Source: Chania fonticola_B | GTDB taxonomy: Bacteria > Pseudomonadota > Gammaproteobacteria > Enterobacterales > Enterobacteriaceae | Assembly (NCBI RefSeq): GCF_048537545.1 | Contig: NZ_CP183218.1 | Length of the DNA stretch: 64,000 nucleotides | Strand: one strand, 5' to 3' | Shown here: one piece after another, positions 60,984-64,000 of the stretch | Position numbering within the stretch: position 1 is the first letter of the stretch | Layout of the letters: every line of letters starts with the position of its first letter | Translations under genes and position numbers: made by a program | The notes under the pieces: model-generated | The model's input: only the letters and a program-made list of their open reading frames with translations | What the model was told of the DNA's origin: nothing | Databases searched by the model: none

Positions 60984-60997
60984 CAGGCAGGCTTAAA

Positions 60998-62344
60998 CTA
61001 GAACAGGTTGAACTTGTAATCCACCTGCAGTTCGATAGAGTGGTTCTGAGCGCGCATCGGCTTGCCATCCGAGGTCAGCTTCGGCTGGTTGCTCTGGCTC
61101 TGGTAGTTCCAGGATGGGCCACCGGACAGCTGCACTGCCAGATTTTTCAATGCCGGCTGTGACGGCGTCCAGCGGGAGTAAACCAGGGTTTCACCACGCT
61201 CGATGCTATGGCCACGGTACTTCATCCCCCAGCCATAGTTGGTGACCATCCCCAGCTCAACCTCTGGCGTAGCGGCATAGCCGAAGGTCCAGGCCAGCAT
61301 CTTTTCCTTATCGCCCACATAGTCATTACCCCAACTGTCGGCCATTGAGTTAAAGGTACCGCGGCTGTGTTTGGCCAGATGCCACTCAAAGCGCCCTAGC
61401 CCGTTGCCATTGTCGAGTGAGGCCCGGGTGTATGAAGCCCCAACCTTATGCTTCCAACGTTCGGCGCGCCATTCGGCGTACATCGCATAATGGTAGGCAT
61501 CATCATCGAACGTCTTGTGACGGGTGGACATGCGGGTCCAGTCTTGCAAACCATGGTTGTAATACACCTGGCTGGCAAACTTGAGGCGATTTTCCGCCCA
61601 GGACGCCGGTTGCCAACCCAGTTCTACCCCGTGGCGTTGCATATAGTTATGGCTTTCCCCCAGGAAATAGAGCGCACTATAGCCGTGATCGCTATAGCTC
61701 AATTCACCGGTCGCAATGCTGCCGATCTCCTTTTTATCCGCAGTGAGGAAATGGATCTTATCCGGAGAGTCCCTGTCGCTATAGCGAGTTACGTAGGCAC
61801 CGCGTACCCGCACTGGCCCGGTAGCCGCTTCGCCACGCAATCCCAGATAGGTGCTTGGAATGGCGCGCGTGGAGTTATTGAGTGCGCCCCATTTTTTAAT
61901 CTGCTGCCAACCGGAATAAAGGTGCAGATAGGTATCATCATCACCCAAACGCCCTTTCAGATAGAGCTGCCCAATCTTATTGAAACCTTTGGCCTGACCG
62001 TTGTCGTTATACAACACGCTACGGCCCCAGAAATCATCGCTGGCGGCCAGTTTAATCACGCCATAATAAGAAGCGTCGACTCCCAACATATCCGCAAAAT
62101 AGCCGGACTGATAATCAAGGGTGATCCCCTGCCCCCAGGCCGTTTGGATGGAGCGCTCCCCATAATCCTCGGTGCTTAAATTTTTAAACACGTTACGGAA
62201 AGAAAGGTCTGCGTGGCTATCATTAATAAAGCTTGAGAAGAGACGATCGCTTACTTTTATTTCCTCTGCGCAGAGGGGTAAAGAGAACATCAGTGCAAAC
62301 AGTGCCAGTGGTTTTTTTATTTTAAATTTATTACTTTGATACAT
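60998..62344 (-). CDS. OprD family outer membrane porin
   Basis: This 448-residue beta-barrel protein has a signal peptide (LALFALMFSLPLCA) and ends in the outer membrane signature FNLF with terminal phenylalanine. The text FSSFINDSHADLSFRNVFKN near the mature N-terminus is typical of the OprD/ChiP family. Substrates in the family range from basic amino acids to aromatic acids and chitooligosaccharides; this one is not assignable. It lies between speC and pdp, on the same strand. It has its own 118-bp upstream gap and is separated from pdp by a terminator. Confidence 0.88.
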   Translation of the reverse strand: MYQSNKFKIKKPLALFALMFSLPLCAEEIKVSDRLFSSFINDSHADLSFRNVFKNLSTEDYGERSIQTAWGQGITLDYQSGYFADMLGVDASYYGVIKLAASDDFWGRSVLYNDNGQAKGFNKIGQLYLKGRLGDDDTYLHLYSGWQQIKKWGALNNSTRAIPSTYLGLRGEAATGPVRVRGAYVTRYSDRDSPDKIHFLTADKKEIGSIATGELSYSDHGYSALYFLGESHNYMQRHGVELGWQPASWAENRLKFASQVYYNHGLQDWTRMSTRHKTFDDDAYHYAMYAEWRAERWKHKVGASYTRASLDNGNGLGRFEWHLAKHSRGTFNSMADSWGNDYVGDKEKMLAWTFGYAATPEVELGMVTNYGWGMKYRGHSIERGETLVYSRWTPSQPALKNLAVQLSGGPSWNYQSQSNQPKLTSDGKPMRAQNHSIELQVDYKFNLF

Positions 62345-62413
62345 AGAAAAATTCCGTTTTCTATTTGCTCACCCAGAATTATTTTAATTCGATCAAATTA
62401 TTTCTAGATAATG

Positions 62414-62449
62414 AAAAAAAATGTGTCACCCTGCAACCAGGATGACACA
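62414..62449 (-). terminator. rho-independent terminator of pdp
   Basis: In the pdp direction TGTGTCA/TGACACA with an inner CCTG/CAGG pairing is followed by eight-residue T-rich DNA (seven or more T). It ends the pdp transcript before the porin promoter. Confidence 0.88.
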
Positions 62450-62461
62450 CGGCTAATAGTA

Positions 62462-63763
62462 TTATTCTGTAATAATGGTATGGATCAGTTTTGGCGCTTG
62501 CGCCTTATCGGCAAGGGTGATGCTGTCATAGATTTTCGCCATGACGTTCTCCACATCCGGGCGGTTGGCATGGATCGTCACCAGTGAGTCACCGATGGCG
62601 ACCCGATCGCCGACTTTTTTATGCATCATCAGGCCCACGGCCAGATCGATGTCATCTTCCTTGGTGGCGCGACCGGCACCGAGCAACATGGCTGCCACAC
62701 CGATTTCGTCGGCCACAATGTTGGCGACCACACCCGCCTGCTTGGCCGGTACCTCAATCAGGTACTTAGCCTGCGGCAGCTTCTCTGGATGATCCACCAT
62801 TGAAGCATCGCCGCCCTGGTTGGCCAGGAAGTCACGGAACTTGGCCAGCGCCTTGCCGTTATCGATCACCTCTTGCAGCATGGCGCGCGCAGCCGGTAAC
62901 GTGTCGGCCTTTTTCGCCAGCACTACCATTTGGCTACCCAACTGCATGACCAACTCGGTCAGATCTTCCGGTCCTTCACCACGCAGCGTATCGATGGCTT
63001 CCTTCACTTCCAACGCATTACCGATGGCGTAGCCCAAGGGCTGCGACATATCGGAGATCACCGCCATGGTATTACGGCCCACGTGGTTACCAATGCGCAC
63101 CATCGCCGTGGCCAGCTCGACGGCATCCTCGGTGGTTTTCATAAATGCACCGGCACCGGTTTTCACGTCCAACACAATGGCATCGGCACCCGCCGCAATC
63201 TTCTTGCTCATGATCGAACCGGCAATCAGCGGAATAGAGTTCACCGTGCCGGTCACATCACGCAGCGCATACAGCTTCTTATCCGCCGGGGTCAGGTTAC
63301 CGGTCTGGCCAATCACCGCCACCTTGTCGCGGTTCACCAGCTCGATAAACTGTTGGCTGGAGATTTCCACGTGGAAACCGGCCACCGCTTCCAGCTTATC
63401 GATAGTGCCACCGGTGTGCCCCAGGCCACGGCCCGACATCTTCGCCACCGGGATATCCAGCGCCGCTACCAACGGTGCCAGCACCAACGTAGTGGTATCA
63501 CCCACGCCGCCGGTGGAGTGTTTGTCTACCTTGACGCCTTCGATCGCCGAAAGATCGATCACGTCACCGGAGTTCACCATCGACATGGTCAGATCGGCAC
63601 GCTCACGGTCGTTCATATCCTGGAAGAAGATCGCCATAGCCAGCGCACTGGCCTGGTAATCAGGAATATCTCCCCGGGTGTAGCCGTTAACAAAAAACTC
63701 AATCTCTTGGGTAGTCAGCTCTTTTCCATCGCGCTTTTTGGCGATGATATCAACCATTCTCAT
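62462..63763 (-). CDS. pdp: pyrimidine-nucleoside phosphorylase, Firmicute Pdp type
   Basis: This 433-residue enzyme cleaves thymidine, deoxyuridine and uridine with phosphate in nucleoside salvage. The phosphorylase signature is KMSGRGLGHTGGTIDKLEA, the phosphate site KHSTGGVGDTTTLVLAPLVA. The sequence, start (MRMVDIIAKKRDGKEL) and end (APKLIHTIITE) follow the Bacillus Pdp pattern closely and differ from enterobacterial DeoA, as recalled from memory. I start at the third residue of the long frame (63763), where GGGGA has proper spacing. It follows an unrecognised gene by 17 bp, probably one operon. Confidence 0.93.
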   Translation of the reverse strand: MRMVDIIAKKRDGKELTTQEIEFFVNGYTRGDIPDYQASALAMAIFFQDMNDRERADLTMSMVNSGDVIDLSAIEGVKVDKHSTGGVGDTTTLVLAPLVAALDIPVAKMSGRGLGHTGGTIDKLEAVAGFHVEISSQQFIELVNRDKVAVIGQTGNLTPADKKLYALRDVTGTVNSIPLIAGSIMSKKIAAGADAIVLDVKTGAGAFMKTTEDAVELATAMVRIGNHVGRNTMAVISDMSQPLGYAIGNALEVKEAIDTLRGEGPEDLTELVMQLGSQMVVLAKKADTLPAARAMLQEVIDNGKALAKFRDFLANQGGDASMVDHPEKLPQAKYLIEVPAKQAGVVANIVADEIGVAAMLLGAGRATKEDDIDLAVGLMMHKKVGDRVAIGDSLVTIHANRPDVENVMAKIYDSITLADKAQAPKLIHTIITE

Positions 63764-63780
63764 TGTCATTCCCCGGATCT

Positions 63781-64000
63781 TTATTTCTGTAAATCGATCT
63801 TGTAAACGGCAAAGCCGATATCGTCTTTCCCTACCAGCGTCATTGGATGCTGTGCGGACTGTTTGATGTAATCAGCCGCATTCTGGCTTGGTGAGGTCTC
63901 GATGCGGATATCCAACGGCTTATCCGCAGTAATTTGCGCGATCCGCCAGTTGTTTTTTACCTCTGGCTTATATGCGCCATGCTGTTTGGTCTGCTCGGAG
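63781..64000 (-). CDS. unrecognised protein, C-terminal part
   Basis: An open frame runs from the window edge to a TAA at 63781-63783. The last 72 residues are visible, ending DDIGFAVYKIDLQK. It is hydrophilic, with no membrane segment in the part seen. I do not recognise it. It lies 17 bp upstream of pdp on the same strand, so the two are likely co-transcribed. The N-terminus is outside the window. Confidence 0.7.
   Translation of the reverse strand, partial: SEQTKQHGAYKPEVKNNWRIAQITADKPLDIRIETSPSQNAADYIKQSAQHPMTLVGKDDIGFAVYKIDLQK

Larger units (their letters stand above)
60514..60997 (-). promoter_or_regulatory. speC leader region
   Basis: There are about 480 bp between the porin stop and speC. 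Reading toward speC, there is a 36-codon frame with an AGAGGAG site, a 26-codon frame, a hairpin AGAGC/GCTCT, a 7-bp stem CTATCGG/CCGATAG, then GATAACC/GGTTATC and GTGCC/GGCAC near the speC start. This resembles a leader with upstream frames that could control speC translation or transcription. Confidence 0.55.

Overview
The window is a chromosomal segment of an enterobacterium, most likely Serratia or a close Yersiniaceae relative. Many proteins (AcnB, Lpd, AceE, GalP, RlhA, YggX, HemW) look near-identical in length and motifs to Escherichia coli counterparts, yet gene order departs from E. coli in ways expected of Serratia. The genus call is an inference from protein resemblance and gene order. 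No tRNA, rRNA, CRISPR array, complete insertion sequence or prophage was found.

Bases 1-21650 follow the E. coli yacL-acnB-lpd-aceF-aceE-pdhR-aroP order. A complete malonate decarboxylase cluster (mdcABCDEFGH plus mdcR, 0.67-8.75 kb) is placed between yacL and acnB. Between acnB and lpd lies about 0.9 kb with a candidate small RNA, a duplicated 19-bp motif and a 40-codon open reading frame followed by a strong terminator. The pyruvate dehydrogenase operon carries PdhR boxes upstream and a 19-bp perfect stem in the aceE leader.

Bases 21650-34800 join two regions that are far apart in E. coli. They hold a periplasmic molybdenum hydroxylase operon (cytochrome c, [2Fe-2S] subunit, Tat-exported molybdopterin subunit) with divergent MocA-like and XdhC-like maturation genes, then galP with three GalR/GalS-type operators, a Rob-like AraC regulator, fumarase A and rlhA.

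Bases 34900-60600 follow the E. coli sprT-endA-rsmE-gshB-yqgE-ruvX-yggR-yggS-proC-yggT-yggU-rdgB-hemW-yggN-glsB-yggL-trmB-mutY-yggX-mltC-speC neighbourhood. It is interrupted between ruvX and yggR by about 7 kb: a fimbrial usher missing its C-terminus, a DUF1090 protein, and an EvgAS/BvgAS-type phosphorelay. A GGDEF diguanylate cyclase lies between mltC and speC. speC has a long structured leader with two small reading frames.

Bases 60998-64000 hold an OprD-type porin, a pyrimidine-nucleoside phosphorylase that looks like the Bacillus Pdp rather than enterobacterial DeoA, and the 3' end of an unrecognised gene in tight series with pdp. The strongest points for follow-up are the Firmicute-type Pdp, the decayed usher with its BvgAS-like system, the acnB-lpd intergenic elements and the speC leader.
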